From: Nemophila menziesii
Taxonomy: Eukaryota; Streptophyta; Magnoliopsida; Boraginales; Hydrophyllaceae
Length of the DNA: 64,000 nucleotides
Direction of reading: 5' to 3'
Assembly (NCBI GenBank): GCA_029959085.1
Contig: JARWIR010000002.1
Coordinates: 40,854,233 to 40,918,232 of the forward strand
In this document: one piece after another, positions 10,208 through 20,544 of the stretch
Position numbering within the stretch: the first letter of the stretch is position 1
Layout: the number at the start of each line of letters is the position of its first letter
The notes under the pieces: model-generated
What the model saw: the letters and a program-made list of their open reading frames with translations, nothing else
Told to the model about the DNA's origin: nothing
The model's database searches: none
Translations under genes and position numbers: made by a program

Positions 10208-10283
10208 AAATGCTATTTATGTTTGTTTTTACGTTTCAGGGTCCTTAATAGTATTTTCTAAACTTATGGAGGGCTTTTTGTTA

Positions 10284-10520
10284 TGCCCAAAGTTAATGTC
10301 CGTATTTATATAGAAAACCAATCAAAGATCGCGTCGATATTAAATCATTCATATGCGCCAAACAAAGTTTTTCCCGCAAAAAAACTACACAAATCTATTC
10401 ACGTTATCTTTTTTCATGATAAAAACGAATTGGTACATTCGAAACACATCACTTAAGTACATTCCAAACACATCAATTTGGTACATTCCAAACACATCAA
10501 TCCGATAAATTTCAAAGAGA
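10284..10520 (+). pseudogene. ORF with 24-bp minisatellite (copy A, broken)
   Basis: Begins MPKVNVRIYIENQSK and continues to NELVHSKHIT before a stop. The rest lies in a 24-bp repeat (core CATTCCAAACACATC) at about 10,430-10,520. The longer intact version is at 29,608-29,925. No known family. Confidence 0.4.
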
Positions 10521-10959
10521 TATAAATCTAGATCTAAAACAAAACAAATAGAAATCTTTTTACAAAAAATATTGGAATTAAAAAAAACAGAAAGCAGAAT
10601 AAAAAAATTTAACGCATGTCTCTTCGCACTTGCTTGGACTATTAAAATCGGAAGGGTGGAGACGGTATCTAATAAAACCTGATGGGTGGTTATGGTATCT
10701 ATTCAAATCGGTATCGGGAGTGGAACCGGTGTTTGGAATTTGTTGTCCTTTTTTGTTGTGGAAGAATGAATCCATCATATTCGAAAGTCATGAAGTAAAA
10801 TTGGCATTGTGGAGAAATGAATCCATCATATTGAAAATTCACTAAGGGAAATTGGTCTCGTGTAACCTTTATAGCCATGAAATGAATGATTTGGAAATTT
10901 GCAAATTTAGTAATACGTTGAGAACCATATTGTACCAGGAGAGTTTACTTTCTCGTACT

Positions 10960-11290
10960 TGGCTTCAACGCATAGATCCAGTGTGACATCGACGAATAGC
11001 ATGGCTTTGTCAGATCTGGAGATTGGTACGGTTCCGGCGAGAGACTAGGCCTATAACGGCCGAGGAGTACCTAACCATGTGCCTCGTGAGAGATGGATGC
11101 GGGGTTCTGCTGGTGGAGACCGCCGAAGCACCAGATCGGAGAAGGAGTACAATACCGGGTGAGTGAGGGAAGGCGGCTTTCCAGGCGGCGACGGTGTCAA
11201 GAGCGGCGGCGGTGCGCTACAAATGGTGAAGGGGCGGGTTTCTCATGCTTGCGATCGCGTTGGAGATAGAGTGAGAGAAAGGGTTTTGGA
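10960..11290 (-). pseudogene. GC-rich captured gene segment in the MULE, copy A
   Basis: Far more GC-rich than its surroundings. The minus strand reads MRNPPLHHL, stop, then ALDTVAAWKAAFPHSP and VLLLRSGAS. The same frame is open in unit B (30,390-30,659). The composition and position inside a MULE suggest a captured 5' exon of a host gene. I cannot name the parent. Confidence 0.45.
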
Positions 11291-11541
11291 GAGGTCTGAT
11301 AAAAAACCAAATCCTAATAGGTTTTTTTTTAACTTTTTTTTACTAGTAGTAGCAATAGTTTTGGTATTGGGGGACTTTTTGAGATTTTTTATTGTTTCTA
11401 GTTGAGATTTAATGGATTAATTAAGTGAGAATTTTGTCAGTATTGTAAATATTATATGGGCCTTTATACATAATTTCTCCCAATAAAAATGGATGGAAGA
11501 GGCCTTGTCCAAAAAAAATGGGTTGAGAAGGTTTACCAACC

Positions 11542-11620
11542 AAAAAAGAAAAAAGAAAAAAGAAAAAAGAAAAAAGAAAAAAGAAAAAGGAAAAAGAAAA
11601 AAGGAAAAAGAAAAAAAAAA
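11542..11620 (+). repeat. Polypurine (GAAAAAA)n tract
   Basis: About 79 bp of purine only, mostly a 7-bp period, grading into 6- and 5-bp units. Shorter versions lie at about 30,905 and 17,615. Confidence 0.9.
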
Positions 11621-11699
11621 GATATATATTTTATCAATATATAAAATGTTTAGTCAACTAGTTATTTTATTGCCCTAATTTAAACACTTAATTCTCTTA

Positions 11700-11875
11700 C
11701 TTTACATCTAAACGATCGTTCAGACGCAAAATAAATCAAGTCGCGCCTCCGCCTTCAAATACTCCACGGCTCAAGTTGGGATCAGAGCAGTCGTCTTCTT
11801 CATATATGCACTGGCATGACCCACACAGGCCGCCGCACACCTTCTCTGTCCCTCCTTATAGGTAATTCTAATTAA
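11700..11875 (+). promoter_or_regulatory. Possible first exon and donor before an intron-like tract
   Basis: A CATATATGCACTGG TATA-like sequence, then C-rich sequence ending CCTTATAG followed by GTAATTC, which could be a splice donor. It is repeated at about 17,700-17,880, 31,010-31,180 and 41,040-41,150. It may once have been the 5' exon of the ZF-HD or AAA-ATPase copy downstream. Weak. Confidence 0.25.
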
Positions 11876-11884
11876 TAAATCAAT

Positions 11885-12065
11885 AGTTTTGCAAAATATG
11901 GATTATTTTGCCTAATATAGAGACCTATATTGTAATTAATTCGATTTGTTTTGTTTTTTTGCATATTATAGGGACTTTTTATATAATTAGTTCAAAATAT
12001 AGGTTATTTTACACTTAGGGACCTATAAATCCAAAAATTTAGGGACCTATGATAAAATTTTGTAA
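11885..12065 (+). repeat. TATAGGGACCTAT motif tract, copy 1
   Basis: Four to five degenerate copies of a TATAGGGACCTATA motif spaced about 40 bp, in both orientations. Same tract at 17,940, 31,200 and 41,210; related to the fold-back block at 5,340. Confidence 0.6.
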
Positions 12066-12282
12066 AATATATGTATTTGTATGGTAATAAACTTACATTG
12101 CCACTTAACCCTCTTGGTCTCCAAACAAAAACTCCCTACTCAGCCCATGTAAGTTACTAATAGTTCTTTTAATTGACTTAAGTTAAGAATAAAGATTCAG
12201 TATCAGTTTCCACTATCTTTTACCAACTCAGTGAAGAAGGTGAGGTTTCTCAGCACACTAAGTGCATTTTCTATGTTATACT

Positions 12283-12286
<4 letters not shown>

Positions 12287-12321
<35 letters not shown>
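12287..12321. repeat. (TA)n microsatellite
   Basis: About 35 bp of TA, absent from the corresponding site in unit B (near 31,600). Confidence 0.9.
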
Positions 12322-12324
<3 letters not shown>

Positions 12325-12765
12325 TAACTGTATACTAGTGATAAACCTATTAAATAGAAACATATTAAATATAAACATAAGCGTATATAAGTATAAAATC
12401 AAGATTAAATCTAATTGATCATTAATTTTACATATTTACTAAATTAGAAGAAAATGTTAACATAGATTTGATGGTCAACATTGTATATTCTACATAGGTC
12501 CATCTACACAGGTCAAGAATAAGGTCAATGACCATGTCATTTCAATTTTCCATCAACAATACTAAGTATGATGGTAAGATTTAGTAATTGATCTTGTTGT
12601 ACAATACATGTTTTTGCTGTATATACTTATTATGTAATACATGAAAGAAAGTTTGATGTACTTTATTCTTGGTTTTTTAATAGGTCACTATCCCTAATAC
12701 TACTGGGAGCAAATCTCCTGCTCCGATCTCGCGAACCCAAGTTGGGAATAAGCCGTGATGTGACG

Positions 12766-12926
12766 ATATACAAAGAATGATTGAAAAACCACGTTTCGTC
12801 AACAACGGAAATGCAGTTCATGGATGCATGGAGTATCTACCCGGAATTACTCCTTTTCCAGCTGATCCATCTACCATTGTTTGTGCGGCTTGTGGTTGTC
12901 ACCGTAACTTCCAACGTAAGGAAGAG
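12766..12926 (+). pseudogene. ZF-HD (zinc-finger homeodomain / mini zinc finger) domain, copy A
   Basis: The plus strand reads TIYKE, then TGA where the family has Cys, then LKNHV. After a one-base frameshift near 12,800 it continues GNAVHGCMEYLPG and CAACGCHRNFQRKEE. That is the conserved dimerisation zinc finger of plant ZHD and MIF proteins (usual form Y-ECLKNHAA..GG.A.DGC.EFMP...L.CAACGCHRNFHR). These are nuclear, plant-specific transcription regulators; MIFs consist of little more than this domain. No homeodomain follows: the next 30 codons are unrelated and run into an AAA-ATPase exon. The stop, the frameshift and the Asp-to-His change show it is dead. Unit B has a second copy. Confidence 0.9.
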
Positions 12927-12967
12927 ATTCTCCTTCCTCCACGCTCGTGTCGAAATTGTAAATCCAC

Positions 12968-13115
12968 CCGTTGATGGTGAGAAATTATTAATAAATGAAG
13001 ATATTGTAATCTTCACTGAAAGGAGTGTCCAAATTTTTACATGTAAAAGAGAGAAAATGAGAAACGTGAAACTAAAACGTCAAGAGAAGAACAAGAATTC
13101 AAGTTTAGAATATAG
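12968..13115 (+). pseudogene. BCS1-like AAA-ATPase last exon, degenerate extra copy (A)
   Basis: Reads VDGEKLLINEDIVIF and CKREKMRNVKLKRQEK, aligning with GEQLLRNEDIDIALEG and EKRENE...KKSKEEQE of the better copy at 43,005. It starts right after the ZF-HD fragment, so the two have been joined. It is followed by the same downstream sequence as other P modules. Confidence 0.7.
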
Positions 13116-13348
13116 ATTGAGTAATTCAAAAAGCAATTTTATGGTGTACTATTATTTTGCAAAGTATTTGTTGCTTTATTATATTAATTTAAATTATGCT
13201 AGAACATATGTTGTAAGAACAAACAATAATTGAAGTTTTGGAACAAAAAAACAATAATTGAAGTAATACCTTTTGATTAGTATTTGATCTTATCCATCGT
13301 CTTCTTTACTCATGCTTGATAGAGCTTTTACGCCAGCCATACATGATT

Positions 13349-13739
13349 ACTAAATTTCATAGATGGACTGTGGAGATGAGTGAATAATAATATTCACTAC
13401 CAATAATATAGATCGATTAGCCCTGCCTGGTCGAATGTATATGCACATTCAGATGCGCCTTGAAGACTTTAGCAACTAATTATATTGGAATTATTCATCA
13501 GTCTCTCTTTGATGTTGTAGAGACGACCAAGGTAATATTATATACCTTTAGATAAAGTAATATTTTTAAAGTTTTCAACAGGTGATTCCCGGTGAGCAAT
13601 TATTAAGGAATGAAGATATTGATATCCCACTGGAATGACAAAATTCTTACATGAAAAGAAAAGAGAAAATGAGGAACGTGAAGCCAAATAGTCAAAAAAA
13701 TAACAAATGGTCGCCGAAGAGGAGAAAGAAACTGTTTAG
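13349..13739 (+). pseudogene. BCS1-like AAA-ATPase 3' fragment, copy A
   Basis: First piece (13,349-13,531): LNFIDGLW, then with one stop IIIFTTNNIDRLALPGRM and YMHIQM, then after a frameshift ALKTLATNYIGI and SLFDVVE. It ends at AAG|GTAATA. The second piece starts after CAACAG (13,582) with VIPGEQLLRNEDIDI and a charged tail, with a further frameshift and stops. This matches the end of the AAA+ domain of plant BCS1-like ATPases: LLNFIDGLWS, sensor-1 region [23 protein letters not shown] with its arginine finger, then the C-terminal EVTPAEVAEEL helix. The DPALLR segment is shortened. Such proteins are membrane-anchored hexameric ATPases of mitochondria or ER. Walker A and the N-terminal half are absent. 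Confidence 0.85.
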
Positions 13740-14599
13740 AACATAGATTGAGTAATTCACAAAACAATTATATGGTGTACTATTATTATGCAAAGTATTT
13801 TTTGCTTTATTATTTTACTTCAGATTTAAATTTAGCAAGAGCTGTGTAACTTTTATTATTTTTGAAAAGTTACTATATTTATCCTAAACTAGAGGGAACA
13901 TATGTTGTAAGAACGAATAATAATTGAACGGATACCTTTAATAAGTATTTGTTCTTATCCATTTTCTTCGTTTCTCATGTATAGAGCTCTTACACCATTT
14001 AGAATCAGTCGCAGCTCCATCAAACATAATAGAATGTATACAACATCTTTTCCAAGTGGAAAAGGGCAGACAAGGAGGTGTTGGCTATGAAAGTTACAAC
14101 ATGACCTCCACCATTACTCAACAACTTGTTCCTTTATTACGCGATTCTCCTATTAACATTTAATTTTTTTTTAATCTCCTTACACCTCCTGTGAATAATG
14201 TATGAACTTGTATAAAGGCTAAACTTACACAATTTCCTACATTAGCTATTCATAGATTTCTTTATTAGGTTGTCTTTGATGTATTACTTAATAATAAAGC
14301 TTCAAAGGAACCTACCTTAGTTTTTGTTCTAGTTTTAAATTATATAATAGAGAATCTCAAATCATGTATGTCAGATTTAGGAAATTATTCTGAATTTAAT
14401 GTAAGTATATAACTTAAAGCTATTTTTATTCACCATTTTATGATGAGTAATTAATATAGATGTTCGAGCATACTAGGTGACAATAAATGAGTAATTCAAT
14501 ATTACTTACAAATAATTTACAAAATATACTTTTGCTAAGAATATAAGCGACCTGGTTTACATAATGCAACAAGAGATTATGGTAATCTAGAATAAACAT

Positions 14600-15195
14600 C
14601 TTCTTCATGAGTGATGAATCATACTCTTATTGCTTGTTCAAGTGTCTCCTTGGTAATTTTCAATTTCGGTGGTCCTACACTTTCACGATCAAGTTTACTT
14701 ATTAATAGCAATTTCATAACCAATTGTACATTATATTGACTTAGAGATGGTCGATGATAAGAATTTCCAAGCATTATACTCTCTCTAGTAGAAACCAATG
14801 CTGATGTCATAGTAACCATAATTAGGATTATTGGAGTAGCCGCTCCTTCATTCGTTTGAGATATATATTTTAAACCAAAGTTTTTTAAAAACTACAATGG
14901 TAAAAACCACTTATTTTATATCATACCCATAAAAATGGGTTTGGACCCGGGATGGAACTAAGACTTATGGAGGAGTTAGAGTAATAATCAGCCATAGAGA
15001 AAAGAGTGGTTGATGTATGAGGTATTGGAGACCAATTTTATTGTTAATAGGGAACATGTGGCTAGGGTCTTCTTCAAATAGGTTACAAAAAATACTAAAG
15101 TATCCTAAACAATTAAAAAATACATAAAGAAATAAAAATAAGTGGCAAAAAGCATGGACCACCGAGTGACTGAGTAGCGAGTTGCTATGTAACAA
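14600..15195 (-). pseudogene. Unrecognised minus-strand exon remnants (module S), copy A
   Basis: Two minus-strand frames. One (15,195-14,965) is rich in leucine and serine at first because of a minisatellite, then carries FEEDPSHMFPINNKIGLQYL and HQPLFSLW before a stop. The other (about 14,890-14,610) has MVTMTSALVSTREsIMLGN, SQYNV, LDRESVGPPK and TKETLEQAIR. The second is preceded by an acceptor-like CATTGCAG in unit C. Both are kept in four S copies with differing lesions. I do not recognise the family. Confidence 0.4.
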
Positions 15196-15460
15196 GTCAA
15201 TAAGTATAAACGATATTCATCTCTAGCCAACACAGACTGCCAAAACCGGCTTTAGGGAGTATTTAATCATAGAGTTTACTGAATATTAGTAATATTCATC
15301 TCTGATCACCACCGACATCGCCACATAGCATACTTAGTGATTCAATGAGTACGAAAAAGTCACTGGGTATACTCAATAATTCTGCGAGTATAGTCAGAAA
15401 TTTACTTAGTATGCGAAGTAAATCACTGAGTAGGCTTAGCGAATTCTCAAAGTATTACCT
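15150..15460 (+). repeat. Minisatellites with about 15- and 21-bp periods, copy A
   Basis: A 15-bp period (GAGTAGCGAGTTGCT type) at about 15,150-15,215 and a 21-bp period (AGTATACTCAATAATTCTT type) at about 15,335-15,460. The arrays are longer in other copies. Confidence 0.65.
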
Positions 15461-15724
15461 AAAATACGGTGTATTGACACAAAAATAAAGTAGAAAATTG
15501 TACAAATTTTATTTTTATTATATAAAAGAATATTACAGCCATTAATAAAAAAACAAAATATTACAGAAGTTACATTCCTTAAAAAGATATAAAATTCCAA
15601 TAATACAAAAAAAAAACATCTCACCTGCCATGAACAAACACAAAAGTTCGTTGAGCTTAGCTTGGACCTTTGAAATTCAGCCTCAGCTGCCATGGAAGTC
15701 GAACAAAAGCTCCAAAAAAACTCT

Positions 15725-17175
15725 GATCTGCTAGTGAAAGTTAGATCTACAAGGATCTGGAACCATTTTTCTATGCTGTAAGGCTGAGAACTACGACTTT
15801 CCATGGCAGGATCCTTATTACACAATCACAACTCCAGTAGATCCATGACAAGAATAAACATAGTCGTCAAAGGGTATGAACCGTCTTGTAGCCACCGCGA
15901 AACACCATTTCAGATGGTTGGGGTGGGGTGGAAAGAGGTTAGAGAGTATAGAGAGTGATTTAAGATAAGTAGGTGAGGAATATGATATATGTGTATTTAT
16001 TGTGTTTAGTATGTATAGTGAGTAAATAACATATGAACATAAACTATGTAGTATGAAATAATGTTAATGTTAAATATTATAATTGACCTTTAATAAGAAG
16101 ATTAGGTTGGATGAGGGTGCTTCGATCTTGAGGGGAGAGGTTTCAAGACCCGTTGGGTAAAAATATCTAGATAACTAAAATTCTATCAAAACCCGATACG
16201 GGTTGATGAAATTCTATAATTATACCATGTACAAACCTTGCACCCACGACCCAACTCCTAAAAATCCAGAAATCACTATTCTCGATTGCAACCCACGCTG
16301 ACCAATATAATCACAAATTAAAATACAAATTAAATAATGATTATAGCTAGGTCTATATTCAAATGAGCAAGCACTTATTATCATTTCTTCTAAATTTAGG
16401 CCAATACTATTTTTTCTCACTAAAATGAGTAAATGCCCCTGTTGCCCCCTGTAATTTTTCTGAATCGTCAACTTACCCCATATTTTGTATAAAGTGTAAA
16501 TTCACCCCTTATTGTTTCAAACGTGTTTGGTTACCCTCTGTGGACGGATTCCGTCTATTATCTATGTTAAGTAAGCATGCACGACACATATGCTATTATT
16601 TAAATTTTTTATTATTATAAATTTTTTAAATCATTAAAAAATTTAAAAATTTATTTTATTGAAAAAAGAATGAAATCGTCTTCTTCACACTCATATTAGA
16701 AAAAAAAACTTAAAAGAAATCTCTTAAGCTGCCGCCACCACTTGGAGCCAAGCTCGTCCCATGAGTAAACTGGTGCCCACCCAAAAAAATCTCGCTGAAG
16801 TTGACCATTGACTATCAGAATGGACCAACGTTGACTGTTGAAGTTGATTGACAAGAAACCGTGGTGGTGATAATATACATACTCCCTACATCCCAAATAT
16901 AATGTCCACTTAGCTTTTCACACAGATTAAGAAAACTAATAATTACATACACCAATACAAAATTACCCCTTATAAAGTGTCTTAATAATTTAAATATGCA
17001 CTGAAAGTATAAATTTTAATTTTTTTAATAATGGTAATGATGGAAAAAGTTGAAAAAAAGTGTCTTGATATTCTAAATGTACAATATTTTCGGTACACCA
17101 TATTTAGTAAGTGGACATTAGGACGGATGAAATAATTGTTTTGTTCTATTATTTGCTTAGCCTAGTTCTAGAATA
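15725..17175 (+). repeat. Module R, copy 3
   Basis: Belongs with the copies at 39,020 and 62,056, sharing variants such as GACCCGTTGGGTAAAAATAT. Three W-boxes remain near 16,800-16,840. Minus-strand frames across its left end (15,825-15,640) include MAAEAEFQRSKLSS before a CAG|GTGAG donor, perhaps an old 5' exon. Confidence 0.85.
16882..17132 (+). mobile_element. Stowaway-like MITE, copy 3
   Basis: CTCCCTACATCCC after TA; right end GGACGGATGAAA followed by TA. A short internal deletion removes the AT-rich stretch before the right terminus. Confidence 0.7.
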
Positions 17176-17460
17176 CGTTGTATGGAAGGAGAAGCGCAAG
17201 CAATCATATACGCATTAGACATGATGAGACATGAACCACAAGAGGAGATAACCATTTTCTCTGACAACCTTGAAATAATTCAAGGTATCAAAAATGTGTC
17301 AGATCAAATGGAAGCTTAGACCATGGATTAGTTTGTTTCAAACATATTCTGCTACAGTTTAGTCGAGTAGACATTCTAGCAAAAAAAGTTAGGAATTGGG
17401 CATCGAGGGAACAAGAGTCATGACAAATGTGTTATGTCAATTTTCCAGGCTAGAAATAGA
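17176..17460 (+). pseudogene. RNase H-like half-domain, copy 3
   Basis: Reads GEAQAIIYALDMMRHEPQEE, TIFSDNLEIIQGIKN, then a deletion removes the central helix and the frame is lost before ILAKKVRN. It keeps the SDN Asp that copy 2 has lost. Confidence 0.6.
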
Positions 17461-17939
17461 TTAATTCTCTATGTAATTATCTAAAATTTCTTAGACATAA
17501 AAAAACAAATATGTTGGGCCTAAAATTATTCTAATAAAAAAAACCAGGTTATTGTTCCATGGATGGAGGAGGCCTTGTCCAAACAAAAATGGGTTGAGGA
17601 GATTTACCCAATAAAAAAGAAAAAATAAAGCTAAATATTTTATTAATATATAAAATGAACTCAGTCAACTAGTCATTTTACTGAGCTACCTTAAACACTT
17701 AATTATCTTACTTTATATCTACCATCGCTTGACGCAAAATCATCAACCCTCCACCTCTGTCAGCTACTCCACGATCTCTCGATTTTCAGAGAGCTAACTC
17801 ATTCATTATATATGCACTCTTCCGTCAGCTAATGAGTCATGAACCACACATGCCGCCGCACTCTCCGTCCCTCCTCCTAGGTAATTCTAATTAATAAATC
17901 AAATATTTTAGGTAATTCTAATTAATAAATCAAATCATT

Positions 17940-18120
17940 TTTAAAAATATGGATTATTTCGCCTAATATAGGGACCTATATTGTAATTATTTTAAAAGAA
18001 TTTTGTTGTTTTGCATATTATAGGGACTTATTATGTAATTAGTTCAAAATATAGGGTATTTTGCATTTATAGGGACCTATAATCCCAAAACATAGGGACC
18101 TATGATGATATTTTGTAAAA
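17940..18120 (+). repeat. TATAGGGACCTAT motif tract, copy 2
   Basis: Same tract as 11,885-12,065. Confidence 0.6.
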
Positions 18121-18559
18121 TATAGAGATTTGTATGGTAACAAACTCACACTGCCCCTGACCTTGGTATCCCAACAAAAACTCCCTACTCAGCCCATGTA
18201 AGTGACTAATAGTTCTTTTAATTGACTTAAGTTAAGAATAACGATACAATATCATCTTCCACTATCTTCACGGAAGAAGGTGAGCTTTCTTAGCAGTGTG
18301 TTATACTATTGTTCACATGTGTCATAATTGCATAATATCACCATATTAAATAGAAATATAAGCGTCTTTGAGTATAAAATCTAGATTAATAATAATTGGT
18401 CATTAATTTTACATATTTACTAAATTAGAAAAAAAAGTCAACATAGATTTGATGCTTTCAATATGCACATGCCCATCTACAAAATAGTGACTTATTGTCA
18501 TGTCAAGAGTAAGGTCAAAATGACCATGTCATTTCAGTTTCCCATCAACAATAATAAGT

Positions 18560-19540
18560 ATGATGGTAATATTTACTAAGTTAAGCAATCCCCCTTATAT
18601 ATTTATGTGGTCTATTTCTAGTTGAGATTCAATTCTTCTAATGCTTTAATCTGTAGTATCACAATCCCTTGGCACTTGATGATGTTCGATATTACTTTGT
18701 AAACAAAGGAGAGAAGTAGAGTGAGGGCGAAATCACTTTCTCTGGAGATATTATCACCTACTACCTTGAAAGGGCTCCTTCTCTTAAATCTATAATCATT
18801 GAAATTCCTGAGGTAAATTACACTCATATTAGTTTTTAAATATCTACGCAACCTTATACAAACTAAGAAATTTAAATTAAATTATTCACATATATGTATA
18901 TTTTTCAGGCATCTGGATTAGAATAGCGTTAATAGAGACATTAATGCGGGATCTCCTCTCCATTTGGAATAATAAAGAAAGAACAAAAGACTTGATTGGG
19001 TTGTTAAAAAGTGTTTTGGCCATGGAGATTTTCTCCTTGTAATAAGCTATAGCTTAACTTATTAACTTCAGATTTATTATACTACTCTGTTATCTGAGAC
19101 TTTGTTTTTGTTGTATATTTCCCCTTTTGGGATCAGATATTTCTAATCTTGTCTATATTGACATTTTCTACTTTTTATTTTTATGAATGTAAAATGAATT
19201 GATTTATAATGTATAATCAGTGAAAGGCCATATACTATAGCTGCTCCATTCATCTGCAAAGTAGATCATGTCATAAAGCTATTAGAATGGGACAACTATG
19301 ATATAGTACAAATTTCAATATCTTGAGTACTTGTGTGCCTTCATCATGTGGGTAATGGTTGTAATAATAAGGTATATTAGTGAGATATCTGTATTAAGGG
19401 ATGTACTTTGCTATATATGTACTCATGGTTACTAGAAAAAAGTAATCCGTGTTAATATATAGTGAGTAATAGTTGGTATTGGCCTTCTAAAATGCATTTT
19501 GTTAGTGATTTGTTAGAATATTACCCTAAAAAGATTGACC
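18560..19540. other. Spacer with one exon-like frame
   Basis: Occupies the place where the other sub-unit has the ZF-HD fragment. A plus-strand frame at about 18,728-18,812 reads ITFSGDIITYYLERAPSLKS and IIIEIPE before GTAAAT, and is repeated at 41,970-42,065. It could be a last-but-one exon of a leucine-rich or F-box type protein, but the match is too short to name. The remainder shows nothing I can interpret. Confidence 0.3.
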
Positions 19541-19559
19541 TTATGCACATGTTCCTTAA

Positions 19560-19910
19560 AGACTTTAGCAACTAATTATCTTGGAATCTCATCACGCTCT
19601 CTTTGATGTTGTCGACAATCTTAGAGAGAGTGATGAGTAATATTTTTAAAGTTGTCACAAAATTTGATGACTTGGTACACTCTTGTTTGTTTTTTCTTTT
19701 TTCATGTACCACCTCGTTGTAAATATTATTATTTAATTTGTTCAACAGGTAAATCCTGGTGAGCAATTATTAAGGAATGAAGAAATTGATATCGCACTTG
19801 AAGGAGTGACCAAAATCTTTAATGAAAAGAGAGAAAATGAGGCACATGAAGCCAAAAAGTCAAAAGAAGAACAAGAAATGGTCACCAAAGAGGAGAAACA
19901 AACTGTTTAG
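19560..19910 (+). pseudogene. BCS1-like AAA-ATPase 3' fragment at the A/B border
   Basis: First piece (about 19,560-19,637) keeps only the SLFDVVDNL part and ends near GATGA|GTAATA. The last exon (19,749-19,910) follows CAACAG and reads VNPGEQLLRNEEIDIALEGV, then an acidic/basic tail ending at TAG. The sensor and arginine-finger region of the other copies is missing. Confidence 0.7.
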
Positions 19911-20544
19911 AATATAGATTGAGTAACTCACAAAGAAATTCTATGGTGTGATATTATTTTGCAATGTATTTGTTACTTTATTATTTTACTTCATATTTAA
20001 ATTTAGCAAGAGTTGTGTAACTTTTATTGTTTTTGAAGTAGTAACTGTAATTATAAGAAACCAGACGGAACATATGTTCTTATCCATTGCGTGATAGAGC
20101 TCTTACGCCATTGAGAATCATCCGCAGCTCCATCAGACGTAATAAAATGTATATGCAAGCAAAAAAGCTCTCAGCTCCTTCATTAACATCTTTTCCCAAA
20201 TGAAAAAGGGCAGACAAGGTGTAGGCTATGAAAGTTAAACCATGACCTCCATTACTCAACAACTTTTTCCTTTATTATCCTATTAACATTTAATGTTTTT
20301 TTTTAATTTCCTTACACCTTCTTTGAATAATATAGGTAGTTGTATAAAATCCAACCTTACACAAGTTCCTACATTAGCCATTAAAAAATTCTCCTATTAT
20401 ATTTTCTTTGATATATTACTTAATAATAATGCTTCAAGGGAACCCATTTAGGAAATTATTCTGAATTTAATTTTAATATATTACTTAAGGATATTTCATT
20501 CACCATTTTATGATGTATAATTAACAAGATGTCCGAGCATACTT

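Larger units (their letters stand above)
9988..11480. mobile_element. Mutator-like element carrying gene fragments (Pack-MULE candidate), copy A
   Basis: Flanked by CAATAAAAA at 9,979-9,987 and 11,481-11,489, a 9-bp direct repeat typical of Mutator elements. The first and last 24 bp form imperfect inverted repeats (17 of 24 positions by eye), both ending inward in GCCCA. Related sites without the element (17,530, 40,870 and 63,760) show a single AATAAAA-type site. No transposase is visible. Inside are a 24-bp minisatellite and a GC-rich gene-like segment. Confidence 0.6.
1..19850 (+). repeat. Segmental unit A (about 19.85 kb)
   Basis: First of three head-to-tail units. Position 1 corresponds to 19,851 and 43,107, all inside the last exon of an AAA-ATPase remnant. 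Module order: P end, R, chimeric LTR, minus-strand gene block, R, H, Pack-MULE, ZF-HD pseudogene, P, S, R, H, intron-like repeat, P. The left 2.2 kb matches unit C almost exactly (roughly 15-20 differences by eye), while the rest resembles unit B at an offset of about 19.3 kb with many more differences. The true left edge may lie outside the window. Confidence 0.85.

Noticed and set aside
11493..11678. 61-codon lysine-rich ORF
   Set aside because: Translation of the (GAAAAAA)n purine tract; not a protein.
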